Source: Pseudodesulfovibrio indicus (lineage in GTDB: Bacteria; Desulfobacterota; Desulfovibrionia; Desulfovibrionales; Desulfovibrionaceae). From it: a DNA stretch of 64,000 nucleotides. Where the stretch lies: positions 558,001 through 622,000 of the forward strand of contig NZ_CP014206.1 in assembly GCF_001563225.1 (NCBI RefSeq), read 5' to 3'. Of this stretch, positions 17,908-25,595 are shown one piece after another. Position 1 is the first letter of the stretch; each line of letters begins with the position of its first letter. A model generated the notes under the pieces. It ran no database searches. It was not told the origin of the DNA and saw only the letters and a list, made by a program, of their open reading frames with translations. The position numbers and the translations under genes were made by a program.

Positions 17908-18408
17908 ATGACCAAGACCATGGACAACCTCAAGGCCGCCTTTGCCGGGGAATCCCAAGCCAACCGCAAATATCTCGCCTTTGCCGACAAGGCCGAGGCC
18001 GACGGCAAACCGGGCGTGGCCAAGCTGTTCCGCGCCGCCGCCGCCGCCGAGACCATCCACGCCCACGCCCACCTGCGGCTGATGAAGGGCGTCGGCACCA
18101 CCGAGGAGAACCTCAAGGCCGCCATCTCCGGCGAGACCTACGAGTTCGAGAAGATGTATCCGGAGATGATGGAGGACGCCAAGGCCGAGGGCGAGAACGC
18201 CATCCTGCGCTACTTCGGTTTCGCCAACGAGGCCGAGAAGATCCACGCCGCCCTGTACACCGAGGCCCTGGAGGCCGAGTCCGACGTCTTCGCCGACGCC
18301 GAGTTCTACATCTGTTCCGTGTGCGGCCACACCCAGGACGGCGAGCCCCACGACAAGTGCCCCATCTGCGGCGCGGCCGCCAAGGCGTACAAGAAAGTCG
18401 ACGCCTAG
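17908..18408 (+). CDS. rbr: Rubrerythrin
   Basis: A 166-residue two-domain iron protein that reduces hydrogen peroxide to water in the cytoplasm, part of the anaerobe's oxidative stress defence. The ferritin-like diiron domain shows GESQANRKY, AETIHAHAHL, EFEKMYPEM and NEAEKIHAAL, which provide the Glu/His ligands. The C-terminal rubredoxin-like domain has CSVCG and CPICG, binding one iron through four cysteines. Length is slightly below the 190-residue classical form. AAGGAG lies eight bases before the ATG. It appears monocistronic, with a palindromic operator candidate upstream and a terminator downstream. Confidence 0.96.
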   Translation: MTKTMDNLKAAFAGESQANRKYLAFADKAEADGKPGVAKLFRAAAAAETIHAHAHLRLMKGVGTTEENLKAAISGETYEFEKMYPEMMEDAKAEGENAILRYFGFANEAEKIHAALYTEALEAESDVFADAEFYICSVCGHTQDGEPHDKCPICGAAAKAYKKVDA

Positions 18409-18430
18409 CCCCGTCCACCGCCCTTTTCCG

Positions 18431-18470
18431 CGCCGCCCCGCTCCTCGCCGGAACGGGGCGGCGTTGTTCT
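18431..18470 (+). terminator. Rho-independent terminator after rubrerythrin
   Basis: CGCCGCCCCG (18431-18440) pairs with CGGGGCGGCG (18454-18463), followed by TTGTTCTTT. Confidence 0.8.
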
Positions 18471-18522
18471 TTCCGCCCGTGCGCCCTGTACAAAGCGGGA
18501 CAGGAAAGGTACACAGGACGGC

Positions 18523-19236
18523 ATGATGGTCAATGTCGAACATCTGTCCTACAACTTCGGCGCCTATTGGGCGCTGAAGGACATCTCCTTCACCCTGGAC
18601 CGGGGGGAGTTCCTCTTCCTCACCGGCCACTCCGGGGCGGGCAAGACCACCCTCCTGCGGCTGCTCTACGGCGCACTCCCCGTGAACCGGGGAAGGGCCA
18701 GCGTGGCCGGATTCCAGCTCAACAACCTGCGCCGCCGCGACATCCCCCGGCTGCGCCGCAAGGTCGGCGTGGTCTTCCAGGACTTCAAGATCCTCCCGGA
18801 ACGCACGGTCTTCGACAACGTGGCCATGGCGCTGGAGGTGCGCGGCATGGACCGCACCCACCTGGAACGCCGCGTGCGCGCCATCATCCGCGCCCTCGGC
18901 CTGGAGACCAAGAGCTATTCCCAATGCCGGCGGCTGTCCGGCGGCGAACAGCAGCGCGTGGCCATCGCCCGGTCAATGGTCGCCAACCCGGAACTCATCC
19001 TGGCCGACGAGCCCACCGGCAACCTGGATGTGGACCTGACCCTGCACCTGATGGAAATCTTCAAGCAGTTCCATACCTACGGCACCTCGGTCATCATGGC
19101 CACCCACTCCACCGAGGTCCTCGAGTGCGTGCCCAACGCGCGCATCCTGCACCTTCAGGACGGACGGATCACCGAAAACGGCGACTCCCCGCCGGACACC
19201 CCTGACGACGCCGAATTCGGGGAGGTCTCCCTGTGA
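18523..19236 (+). CDS. ftsE: Cell-division ABC transporter ATP-binding protein FtsE
   Basis: A 237-residue ATPase that works with FtsX at the division septum to control periplasmic peptidoglycan hydrolases. It carries Walker [10 protein letters not shown] (about 34-42), the Q loop VVFQDFKIL, the signature LSGGEQQR (about 139-146) and Walker [13 protein letters not shown]. The VFQDFKIL Q-loop variant is typical of FtsE. The start may be either of two adjacent ATGs (18523 or 18526). Its stop overlaps the ftsX start by four bases (GTGA), so the pair is translationally coupled. Confidence 0.94.
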   Translation: MMVNVEHLSYNFGAYWALKDISFTLDRGEFLFLTGHSGAGKTTLLRLLYGALPVNRGRASVAGFQLNNLRRRDIPRLRRKVGVVFQDFKILPERTVFDNVAMALEVRGMDRTHLERRVRAIIRALGLETKSYSQCRRLSGGEQQRVAIARSMVANPELILADEPTGNLDVDLTLHLMEIFKQFHTYGTSVIMATHSTEVLECVPNARILHLQDGRITENGDSPPDTPDDAEFGEVSL

Positions 19237-20108
19237 TCGGCCAGTTCCTGCGCCTCACCCTGCGCGGCGTGGCCGACCTTCGGCTGCACCCCTTCGCCCA
19301 GCTGCTCACCCTGCTCGCCGTGGGCATGGTCACCCTGCTCACGGGCCTCATCCTCCTGGCCATGCACAACGTCAACCTGGAGCTGCTCAAGACGCGCGGC
19401 CAGGTGGAATTCCAGATCTACTGGAAGGCCACCGCCGATGCGGACCAGGTGGTCAAGGACTGGGACGCCGTGCGCAAGCTCGACCATCTCCGGTCCTTCA
19501 AGACCTTCACCCCGGACAACGCCCTGACCGAGCTGGCCTCCACCCTCGGCGAGACCGGCGATTTCTCCTGGCTCGCGGACAACAACCCGCTGCCCTACTC
19601 CGGCCTGGCCTTCTTTGCCGTGCCGCCCGAGGCCCAGCAGGAGGGATGGGCCACCCGGCTGCTCACGGACCTCAAGTCCCTGCCCGGCGTGGACAAGGTC
19701 AACTACGCCCCGTTCCAGGCGGACCTGGCCCAAGGCTGGCGCACCCTGGCCCAGCTCGTGGTCTGGCCGATCATCGGCTTCCTCGGCCTGGTGGTCGCCC
19801 TGGTGGTCCACAATACCATCAAGCTCTCGCTCCTGACCCGCATGGACGAGGTCGAAATCCTCTCCCTGGTCGGGGCCAGCCCCGCCTACATCCGCTGGCC
19901 CCTGCTCACCGGCGGCCTGTTCCAGGGCCTCATCGGCTCCGGCCTGGGCATCGGCCTGCTGGCTATCGTCCACTCCTTCATCGAAGAAGCCCTCAACTTC
20001 CCACCCTTCATGATCCAGATCCAGTTCATCCCCATCGAACAGGTCCTGATCCTGGCCGGATCGGTCACCCTCGTCTCCATCATCTCCAGCTGGGTGGCCA
20101 TAAAGTAA
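19233..20108 (+). CDS. ftsX: Cell-division permease FtsX
   Basis: A 291-residue membrane protein with one N-terminal helix (about 22-44), a periplasmic domain (about 45-165) and three C-terminal helices of the FtsX superfamily (about 168-192, 220-245 and 262-290), followed by a two-residue tail. VVHNTIKLSLLTRMDEVEIL after the second helix is the conserved coupling region contacting FtsE. GTG start within GTGA overlapping the ftsE stop. Stem-loop element A starts within six bases after the stop and probably terminates the transcript. Confidence 0.92.
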   Translation: MIGQFLRLTLRGVADLRLHPFAQLLTLLAVGMVTLLTGLILLAMHNVNLELLKTRGQVEFQIYWKATADADQVVKDWDAVRKLDHLRSFKTFTPDNALTELASTLGETGDFSWLADNNPLPYSGLAFFAVPPEAQQEGWATRLLTDLKSLPGVDKVNYAPFQADLAQGWRTLAQLVVWPIIGFLGLVVALVVHNTIKLSLLTRMDEVEILSLVGASPAYIRWPLLTGGLFQGLIGSGLGIGLLAIVHSFIEEALNFPPFMIQIQFIPIEQVLILAGSVTLVSIISSWVAIK

Positions 20109-20113
20109 GGCGC

Positions 20114-20240
20114 GCCTCCGGCGGCCAGGGGGGAAGGGGAAGAGGGGAACCCTTTGTAAAGGGCTTCCCCTCTTCCCCTTCCCCCCTGGACCCCCCAACC
20201 CCATCTCCCCTCCGAAACTTTTTATAGCCGCCTTCGGCGG
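20114..20240 (+). repeat. Intergenic stem-loop element, copy A (downstream of ftsX)
   Basis: Head GCCTCCGGCGGCC (20114-20126). The main stem pairs 20125-20155 with 20158-20189, 31 bp with one bulged base and a 2-base GT loop. A C-rich spacer leads to the tail GAAACTTTTTATA, and then a small hairpin CCGCC-TTC-GGCGG. It is the longest stem of the family. The T-run after a GC-rich stem suggests it terminates ftsEX transcription. Confidence 0.8.
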
Positions 20241-20357
20241 GGCAGTTTACAGCACTAATTCTTCTATGGAGCGTTTTTGGGGCAAAGCCCCAAACAGCGG
20301 CTCTCGCCCCCGCACGTCCATCCGGACAAGGCACCCCCACGCACCCAACTCCCGTGA

Positions 20358-20477
20358 GGCTTTGGAGAGTGGGTCAGCCGTGCATTTCTTCAAGGGGGAT
20401 TTGACCGCAGCGTAGCCTTCTACGTGAGGATCAAATCCCCCTTGAAGAAATGTGCGGATGGCCCGCTATCCAAAGCC
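20358..20477. repeat. 120-bp near-perfect palindromic element (REP/MITE-like)
   Basis: Two 58-base arms (20358-20415 and 20420-20477) match as inverted repeats at about 47 positions around a CCTT centre. The 22 bases 20383-20404 are perfectly complementary to 20431-20452. No ORF lies within. The upstream stretch 20241-20357 holds only a short hairpin (TTTGGGGC-AAA-GCCCCAAA near 20275-20293). Whether it is a terminator, a protein-binding site or a non-autonomous mobile element cannot be told from one copy. Confidence 0.75.
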
Positions 20478-20534
20478 GAAAAAAAGAGCCGCTCTTGCCG
20501 GGGGAAAGGATGACAATCCCGGCAAGAGCGGCTC
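20478..20534 (-). terminator. Terminator of the 53-residue small gene
   Basis: A perfect 17-bp stem (20486-20502 with 20518-20534) is followed on the minus strand by a run of seven T residues (20479-20485). It begins 41 bases after the stop codon of the small ORF at 20575-20736, which supports that ORF being transcribed. Confidence 0.8.
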
Positions 20535-20574
20535 ATACCCGCATGGTGACTGGGAACCTTGCGGCTCCCGAAAT

Positions 20575-20736
20575 CTAGAACCCGCGCGTGAACAGCGTCA
20601 GGGCGAAGGCGGCCACGGTCGAGGAGACCGTGCGGATGCGCGCGCGGTTGTTGCGGCGCGGACGGGCGGCATCGGTGCGGTTGGCGTCATTGCGCATATG
20701 CATCATGGCCAGTCGGGTATCGTTATCCATGCTCAT
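20575..20736 (-). CDS. Small hypothetical protein (53 residues)
   Basis: An ATG at 20736 is preceded by AAAGGAG at good spacing. The product has a Met/Asp/Asn-rich N-terminus, a very basic middle (RPRRNNRARIR) and a hydrophobic C-terminal stretch (TVSSTVAAFALTLF), suggesting a small membrane-associated protein. No family is recognised. A strong terminator directly downstream on the same strand supports it as a real gene. The 174 bases to the LysR gene on the other strand are AT-rich, with a TCTGAT/ATCAGA inverted repeat (20847-20852, 20869-20874), probably the shared divergent promoter region. Confidence 0.6.
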   Translation of the reverse strand: MSMDNDTRLAMMHMRNDANRTDAARPRRNNRARIRTVSSTVAAFALTLFTRGF

Positions 20737-20910
20737 CTTCCTGCTCCTTTCACTTGTCACCATCTGGGCGGATTCCCATGACTGCACAATTACGGATGGT
20801 GCCGTAATCAATCCAATTGTTTTGTTTGATGCAGTTGTTCAGTATTTCTGATGACAATTCCAATCTTAATCAGATATGATTATACCCAAGATCAGGGAGG
20901 GTGATCGCGC

Positions 20911-21792
20911 ATGGAACTCTACCAGTTGAAGACCTTTGTGGTGGTGGCCGAGGAAGGCCATCTGACCCGCGCCTCGGTACGGCTGCACACCAGCCAGCCC
21001 TCGGTTTCCGCGCACATCAAGGCGCTGGAGGAGGAGCTGGAGACCATGCTCTTCATCCGCACGCCCAAGGGGATGCGCCTGACCGAGGCGGGCGAGCGGC
21101 TCAAAACCAAGGCCGAAAACGTGCTCCGGGCCGCGCACGAGCTGCGGCTGGAGGCGCGGAACATGGGCGACGAGCTGGTGGGCGACCTGTCGCTCGGGCT
21201 GAACACCGATGCGGAATACCTGCGCATCGTGCCCCTGCTGACCGCCCTGGCCGCGGACCATCCCAAGATCACGCTCCAGATACAGCAGCGCGCCTCGACC
21301 TCGGTACAGGGCGCGATCCGCGCGGGCGAGCTGGACTGCGGGTTCATCTTCGGCGAGCCGCGCCACTCCGAGCTGAACGCCATCCACCTGGAAGACACCC
21401 GCTTTTTTGTCGCCGTGCCGGACATCTGGAAGGACAAGATGGAGCAGGGGCTGGTGGCCCTGGCCGACCTGCCCTGGATCATGGACCCGTCGGACAACCC
21501 GCTGCAAAAGCTCATCGAGCCGTTCTTCAAGTCACACGGGATCAAGCCCTCGAACCAGCTGGAGGTGGACGGCGACGAGGTCATCCGCGTGCTCGTGGCC
21601 GCCGGAAAAGGGGTCTCGTTCCTGCGCCGGAACGAGGTCCTGGCCGCCAACCGCATCGGCCAGCCCGTGCACGCCCTGTCCTTCGACGAACTGTCCATTC
21701 AGGCCAACTTCGTCTATCTCAAGCGGCACGACGAGGACCCGGTCATGCGGGCGGTCATCGAACACGTCAAGCGGTGCTGGGAACTGGAATAG
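20911..21792 (+). CDS. LysR-family transcriptional regulator (first of three paralogues)
   Basis: A 293-residue LysR regulator. The winged HTH occupies residues 1-60 (MELYQLKTFVVVAEEGHLTR, TSQPSVSAHIKALEEEL), a linker helix follows, and residues about 90-293 form the periplasmic-binding-protein-like effector domain. The inducer is unknown. GGGAGG lies nine bases before the ATG. It is closely related in its first 40 residues to the two LysR genes on the opposite strand just downstream, and it converges on them with three bases between stops. It is divergent from the 53-residue gene, its likeliest local target. Confidence 0.9.
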   Translation: MELYQLKTFVVVAEEGHLTRASVRLHTSQPSVSAHIKALEEELETMLFIRTPKGMRLTEAGERLKTKAENVLRAAHELRLEARNMGDELVGDLSLGLNTDAEYLRIVPLLTALAADHPKITLQIQQRASTSVQGAIRAGELDCGFIFGEPRHSELNAIHLEDTRFFVAVPDIWKDKMEQGLVALADLPWIMDPSDNPLQKLIEPFFKSHGIKPSNQLEVDGDEVIRVLVAAGKGVSFLRRNEVLAANRIGQPVHALSFDELSIQANFVYLKRHDEDPVMRAVIEHVKRCWELE

Positions 21793-21795
21793 GGA

Positions 21796-22689
21796 TCAGC
21801 AACCCTCTTCCGGCCACAGGGAGCGGACCACGTCCGCCAGGGCGCGGATGGACGGGTCGTTCTCCCGGCTCTTGGGATGGGCGAAGGTGATGTTCAGGGA
21901 GAGCAGCGGCCCGGTCTCGCAGATCACGGCGACCCCGTCCCGGACCATGGCGTCCGCATCGGTCTCCTTGAGCAGGGACACGCCCTTGCCCGCGGCCACC
22001 AGCTCGCGGATCACGTCCTCGGAGTCCGCCTCGATATAGTCGGTGATCTCGATGCCCGACCCCTCGAACACGCCGTCCAGGACCTTCATGAACGGGCACT
22101 CCCGGTCCGGCCGGACCCACGGCAGGGCCGCCAACTGGTCGAGCGCCATGCCCTGCACCCGCGCGGACCACGCCGCCGGGGCCACCACCCGCACCGGAAT
22201 CTCCTTCAGCGGAATGCCCAGGACCTCGGGATAGGGATTGTCGAAGAACGAGAACCCCGCGTCGATGCGCCGGTCGCGCACGTCGCGCAGGATGGACCCG
22301 GAGTTGCCCTGCTGGAACTTGAGCCGGAGCTTGGGATGGCTCGCGGCCATGGCCGCCGACAGCTCGGCCACGCGCAGGAACGCGGTGTCCGTATTCAGGG
22401 CGATGGTCAGCGATCCGGTCAGCTCCTCGCGGTAGGAGGCCGCCAGGTTGGCCATGTCCGAGGCCGCCAGCAGCACCGAGTCCGCCTTGAGCTTCAGCCC
22501 GGCGCCCGCCTCGGTCAGCTGCATGCCGCGCGGGGTGCGCACGAACAGGGGCAGCCCCAGCTCCTCCTCCAAAGCCTTGACGTGCCCGCTCACCGCGGGC
22601 TGGCTGGCGAAAATGCGCTCGGCGGCCTTGGTCAGGTTGCCCTCCTCGGCCACGGCCACGAACGTCCTGAGCTGATACAGTTCCATCAT
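21796..22689 (-). CDS. LysR-family transcriptional regulator (second paralogue)
   Basis: A 297-residue LysR regulator with N-terminal MMELYQLRTFVAVAEEGNLT, the recognition region SQPAVSGHVKALEEEL and an effector domain from about 90. Its start (ATG 22689, or 22686) overlaps the stop of the upstream LysR gene as ATGA, so the two are one transcriptional and translational unit. Shared sequence with the first and third paralogues points to local duplication. Target genes and inducer are unknown. Confidence 0.9.
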   Translation of the reverse strand: MMELYQLRTFVAVAEEGNLTKAAERIFASQPAVSGHVKALEEELGLPLFVRTPRGMQLTEAGAGLKLKADSVLLAASDMANLAASYREELTGSLTIALNTDTAFLRVAELSAAMAASHPKLRLKFQQGNSGSILRDVRDRRIDAGFSFFDNPYPEVLGIPLKEIPVRVVAPAAWSARVQGMALDQLAALPWVRPDRECPFMKVLDGVFEGSGIEITDYIEADSEDVIRELVAAGKGVSLLKETDADAMVRDGVAVICETGPLLSLNITFAHPKSRENDPSIRALADVVRSLWPEEGC

Positions 22690-23567
22690 CCCTCCCAGGT
22701 GCGCCGCACCAGCTCGATGAGCGCGCCCATGGACGGCAGGTCGCCGTCACCCTTGCGGTACACGAAATTCACTTCCACCGGATGCCGCCCCACCAGGACG
22801 CACTCCGCGGCCTGGCCTGACGCGAGCATGGCCGCCACCTCGTCCTCGCGGACCAGGGCCAACGCCTTGCCCTCCACCACCAGCGGCCGGATGACCTCCT
22901 CGGAGTCCGCGCCGATGGTCCGCGCCGGGACGATGCCGAACCGGTTGAACAGCTCCAGCTGCAACTCCCGGAACGGGCTGTGGCTCGCGGGCATGACCCA
23001 GGTGTAGGCCGAGAGCGCCGCCGCGTCGGCCTTGGCCAGCGCCTCGCCCCAGGCCGCCGCGCCCATGATCGAATAGGTCGGCTCGGCCAGCTTGATGGCC
23101 TCCAGGTCGCGGTACGGGTTGCCCGCGAACACGAAGCCCGCGTCCAGGTTCCTGGCCCGGATCTCGCTCAGGATCACCCCGGAGGGGGACTGGATGAGCT
23201 TCAGATTCAGCTTGGGGAACCGCTCGCTCAACAGGTCGATGAGGCTCGTGGCCTTCAGGAACGCGGGGTCCGTGCACAGCCCCAGCGCCACCTGGCCCGC
23301 CACCTCGCCGCCGAGCGTCACGGCCCGCGCCTTGAGGGTGTTGGCCGAGGCCAGGACCTCGATGGCGTCCTGGACCAGCTCGGCCCCCGCCGGGGTCAGC
23401 TCCACGCCGCGAGACGCGCGGTCGAACAGCCGGACCCCCAGCTCCTCCTCCAGCGCCTTGATGTGCGCCGAGACCGCGGGCTGGGTGGCGTGCACGCGCT
23501 TGCCCGCACGGGTGAAGTTCCCTTCCTCGGCCACGGCCACGAACGTCCTGAGCTGATAGAGTTCCAT
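22686..23567 (-). CDS. LysR-family transcriptional regulator (third paralogue)
   Basis: A 293-residue LysR regulator. The ATG at 23567 is chosen over an in-frame TTG at 23594, because it gives the same MELYQLRTFVAVAEEGN start as its two neighbours and has AAGGGGG just upstream. The HTH (TQPAVSAHIKALEEELGVRL) is near residues 28-47 and the effector domain runs from about 90 to 293. It is divergent from the tandem small membrane protein genes at 23712 and 23992, which are therefore candidate targets. It is coupled to the second LysR gene by a four-base overlap. Confidence 0.9.
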   Translation of the reverse strand: MELYQLRTFVAVAEEGNFTRAGKRVHATQPAVSAHIKALEEELGVRLFDRASRGVELTPAGAELVQDAIEVLASANTLKARAVTLGGEVAGQVALGLCTDPAFLKATSLIDLLSERFPKLNLKLIQSPSGVILSEIRARNLDAGFVFAGNPYRDLEAIKLAEPTYSIMGAAAWGEALAKADAAALSAYTWVMPASHSPFRELQLELFNRFGIVPARTIGADSEEVIRPLVVEGKALALVREDEVAAMLASGQAAECVLVGRHPVEVNFVYRKGDGDLPSMGALIELVRRTWEG

Positions 23568-23711
23568 GCCCCCTTCATACTCGCCCGCCACCAAAGGAGC
23601 AATCGCTATTCCTTATACCGGGCCTCGCCCCTTCCAATTGGACCGCGCGCCGCATTTCAGCGCATTTGTCCCGGTATCGATCAGAAAACCGCAGGACCAA
23701 AGGAGCCGATC

Positions 23712-23870
23712 ATGCACCCATGCAGCTTTTGGCGCTATCTCCTCAACCCCGAGGAAACCGGCGCTCCTTGGGGCCGGCCCGCCGCCCCCTGCCTGAGGCA
23801 AGCCGCCAAGGCCCTCTTCTGGCTGAGCATCTCCATCCTCCTCGGGCTCGGGCTCGGCCAGTTGGCCTGA
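23712..23870 (+). CDS. Small single-pass membrane protein (52 residues), copy 1 of a tandem pair
   Basis: A 52-residue ORF with AAGGAG six bases before the ATG. The N-terminal half has W-x-Y-L-x2-P-E-E-T-G-x-P-W (residues about 7-20), and residues about 34-50 form a single hydrophobic helix ending in GLGQLA. The same pattern recurs in the next gene (W-x-Y-L, PED, PW, then a helix ending GISQLV), so the two are paralogues despite low overall identity. No known family comes to mind. The conserved pattern and ribosome binding site together make it convincing as a gene. Confidence 0.7.
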   Translation: MHPCSFWRYLLNPEETGAPWGRPAAPCLRQAAKALFWLSISILLGLGLGQLA

Positions 23871-23991
23871 CGCGATCCATCAGATTTCCTTATGTCCGCC
23901 GTCACGCATCATTATTGGACCGGCCCGCGCCCTTTGCATAGGAGGGAGCCAGACATTGCCCGATCAACGGCTTCCACCCGAGGAGGACAGG

Positions 23992-24165
23992 ATGAAGAAG
24001 AACTACAACGGCTGGCTGTACCTGGTGTACCCCGAAGACTCCACCGGCATGCCCTGGGACGAATCCGTGCGCAGGACCGCCAACAGCCCGCTCGGCATCG
24101 TCAAGGTGATGCTCTGGGTTTCCGTGTCCATGGTCGTCAGCATGGGCATCAGCCAACTCGTCTAA
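23992..24165 (+). CDS. Small single-pass membrane protein (57 residues), copy 2 of a tandem pair
   Basis: A 57-residue ORF starting at ATG 23992, with GAGGAGG upstream. It shares with the gene at 23712 the N-terminal motif (WLYLVYPEDSTGMPW, residues 8-22), and it has one hydrophobic helix at about 37-54 ending in GISQLV. Both leaders also share the stretch ATTGGACCG. A strong terminator follows at 24234. The duplication suggests two subunits or two alternative forms of one small membrane factor; function is unknown. Confidence 0.72.
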   Translation: MKKNYNGWLYLVYPEDSTGMPWDESVRRTANSPLGIVKVMLWVSVSMVVSMGISQLV

Positions 24166-24233
24166 CTCTTTTCAGGCCGGCTCCCCCCGCTTAGAACGCC
24201 GGCCCATATATGACCTTTTGAGGTCCTCTCCGG

Positions 24234-24288
24234 CAACAGCCGGGTTCCCCAGGATTCGTCCCGGAACCCGGCTGTTGTTTATTTTTTG
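24234..24288 (+). terminator. Terminator after the small membrane protein pair
   Basis: A perfect 15-bp stem (24234-24248 with 24263-24277) is followed by TTTATTTTTT. Confidence 0.88.
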
Positions 24289-24298
24289 CGCGGGAGGC

Positions 24299-24414
24299 GC
24301 CTCCGGCGGCCGGGGGAAGGGGAGAGGGAAACCTTTTGGAAAAGGTTTCCCTCTCCCCTTCCCCCGGACCCCCATCCCCTCTCCCTTCCAAAACTTTTTG
24401 GGTCGCTTCGCGAG
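24299..24414 (+). repeat. Intergenic stem-loop element, copy B
   Basis: Head GCCTCCGGCGGC (24299-24310). A perfect 28-bp stem pairs 24310-24337 with 24340-24367 around a 2-base loop, then the C-rich spacer, TCCAAAACTTTTTGGG and the small hairpin TCGC-TTC-GCGA. It sits just downstream of an ordinary terminator, so termination alone does not explain it. The stretch 24415-24579 holds no gene I can support. Confidence 0.78.
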
Positions 24415-24579
24415 GTTGGGCTGACAGGAATAAACAACTCTCTTCACCCAAAGTCCCGACACGCCGCTCAGACTCTTTTCCCTGTCCGTCGCCCGGTCCG
24501 CCGTCCCCTCCTTCAACAACCCACACAATCCACCCCCAATCACCAGACAAACCACTCCCCTCCCGCTCCCGACGAACCC

Positions 24580-24749
24580 GAGCGAAGCGAGCGATAAAAA
24601 GCTTTGAAGGGGGAGTCCAGAGGGGGAAACTTTCTCGACAAATCCGCAGGACAGCGGATTTGGACCGCGCCCTCTTTGGGGCGCGACCCCGAAGGGGTGC
24701 GGGCCATGGACGGCCAGCATCAAAGTTTCCCCCTCTGGCCGCCGGAGGC
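24580..24749 (-). repeat. Intergenic stem-loop element, copy C, with an 88-base multi-hairpin insert (downstream of fabI)
   Basis: In minus-strand orientation it shows the head GCCTCCGGCGGCC (24749-24737) and a 17-bp outer stem (24722-24738 with 24617-24633). Between the arms lies an insert with further hairpins: 9 bp (24639-24647/24654-24662), 7 bp (24666-24672/24679-24685) and 5 bp (24686-24690/24694-24698). Then come the C-rich spacer and the tail CAAAGCTTTTTATCG. The whole would fold as a multi-branched structure directly after the fabI stop. Confidence 0.7.
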
Positions 24750-24761
24750 ATTCTTCTCCTC

Positions 24762-25526
24762 CTACACGCCCATGATGTTATAGCCGGAGTCCACGAAGAC
24801 GACGTCTCCGGTGGTGCCGGTGGAGAGGTCGGAGGCGAGGTAGAGGGCGCATTTGCCCACGTCGTCGATGGTGATGTTTCTGTGCAGGGGCGCTTTTTCC
24901 TCGATGCGGCCGAGTATGGTCTTGAACCCGGAGATGCCGGAGGCGGCCATGGTCTTGACCGGCCCGGCGGAGATGGCGTTGATGCGGATGCCGTTTTCGC
25001 CCAGGTCCACGGACAGGTAGCGCACGCACGCCTCCAGGGCGGCCTTGGCCACGCCCATGGCGTTGTAGTTGGCCACGACCTTGCCCGCCCCGTAGTAGCT
25101 GAGGGTCAGGACGGAGGAGCCGGGCGAGAAGAGCGGTTCGAAGGCGCGGCACAGGGCGACCAGGGAGTAGGAGGAAACGTCCAGGGCGACCTTGTACCCC
25201 TCGCGGCTGGTGTCGATGAACCGTCCCTTGAGGTCGTCGCGGTTGGCATAGGCGATGGAGTGGACGAGGATGTCCACGTTGCCCCATTTCTCGCGCACCA
25301 GGTCCGCGCCGGTCGCGATCTCCTGGTCCGAGGTGACGTCGCATTTGAACATGAACTCGCCGTTCAGCTCCTCGCTGATAGGGGCAAGGCGGCGCTCTAT
25401 GGGGTCGGCGGCGTAGCTGAACGCCAGCCGCGCGCCGTGTTCCTTGAACTGCCGGGCAATGCCGTAGGCGATGGACCGGTCGTTGACCACGCCGAAGATC
25501 AGGGCCTTCTTATCCTTGAGCAGCAT
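24762..25526 (-). CDS. fabI: Enoyl-[acyl-carrier-protein] reductase (NADH), FabI
   Basis: A 254-residue short-chain dehydrogenase/reductase of the FabI type, catalysing the last reduction of each fatty-acid elongation cycle in the cytoplasm. The atypical FabI nucleotide loop reads IFGVVNDRSIAYGIA (about 10-24). The catalytic Tyr-x6-Lys is in NYNAMGVAK, with another conserved Tyr in LSYYGA just before it. HSIAYA and SAGPVKT are further FabI-type stretches. Length is normal. It lies 69 bases after the glycosyltransferase gene and is followed by element C. Confidence 0.95.
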   Translation of the reverse strand: MLLKDKKALIFGVVNDRSIAYGIARQFKEHGARLAFSYAADPIERRLAPISEELNGEFMFKCDVTSDQEIATGADLVREKWGNVDILVHSIAYANRDDLKGRFIDTSREGYKVALDVSSYSLVALCRAFEPLFSPGSSVLTLSYYGAGKVVANYNAMGVAKAALEACVRYLSVDLGENGIRINAISAGPVKTMAASGISGFKTILGRIEEKAPLHRNITIDDVGKCALYLASDLSTGTTGDVVFVDSGYNIMGV

Positions 25527-25595
25527 GATGACTCCTTTGGTTGGAAGGAGTGTACCGCGCCCGGGGATTCAGTGCGACGAAAAATTTGTCCGGGC

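Noticed and set aside
20383-20452. Treating the 22-bp inverted repeat as a simple terminator for ftsX
   Set aside because: It is preceded by stem-loop element A, has no T-run, and its symmetry extends over 120 bp, so a plain terminator is a poor description.
24172-24723. Open frame of 183 codons on the minus strand across stem-loop copies B and C
   Set aside because: It is made almost wholly of repeat and terminator sequence and has no ribosome binding site.
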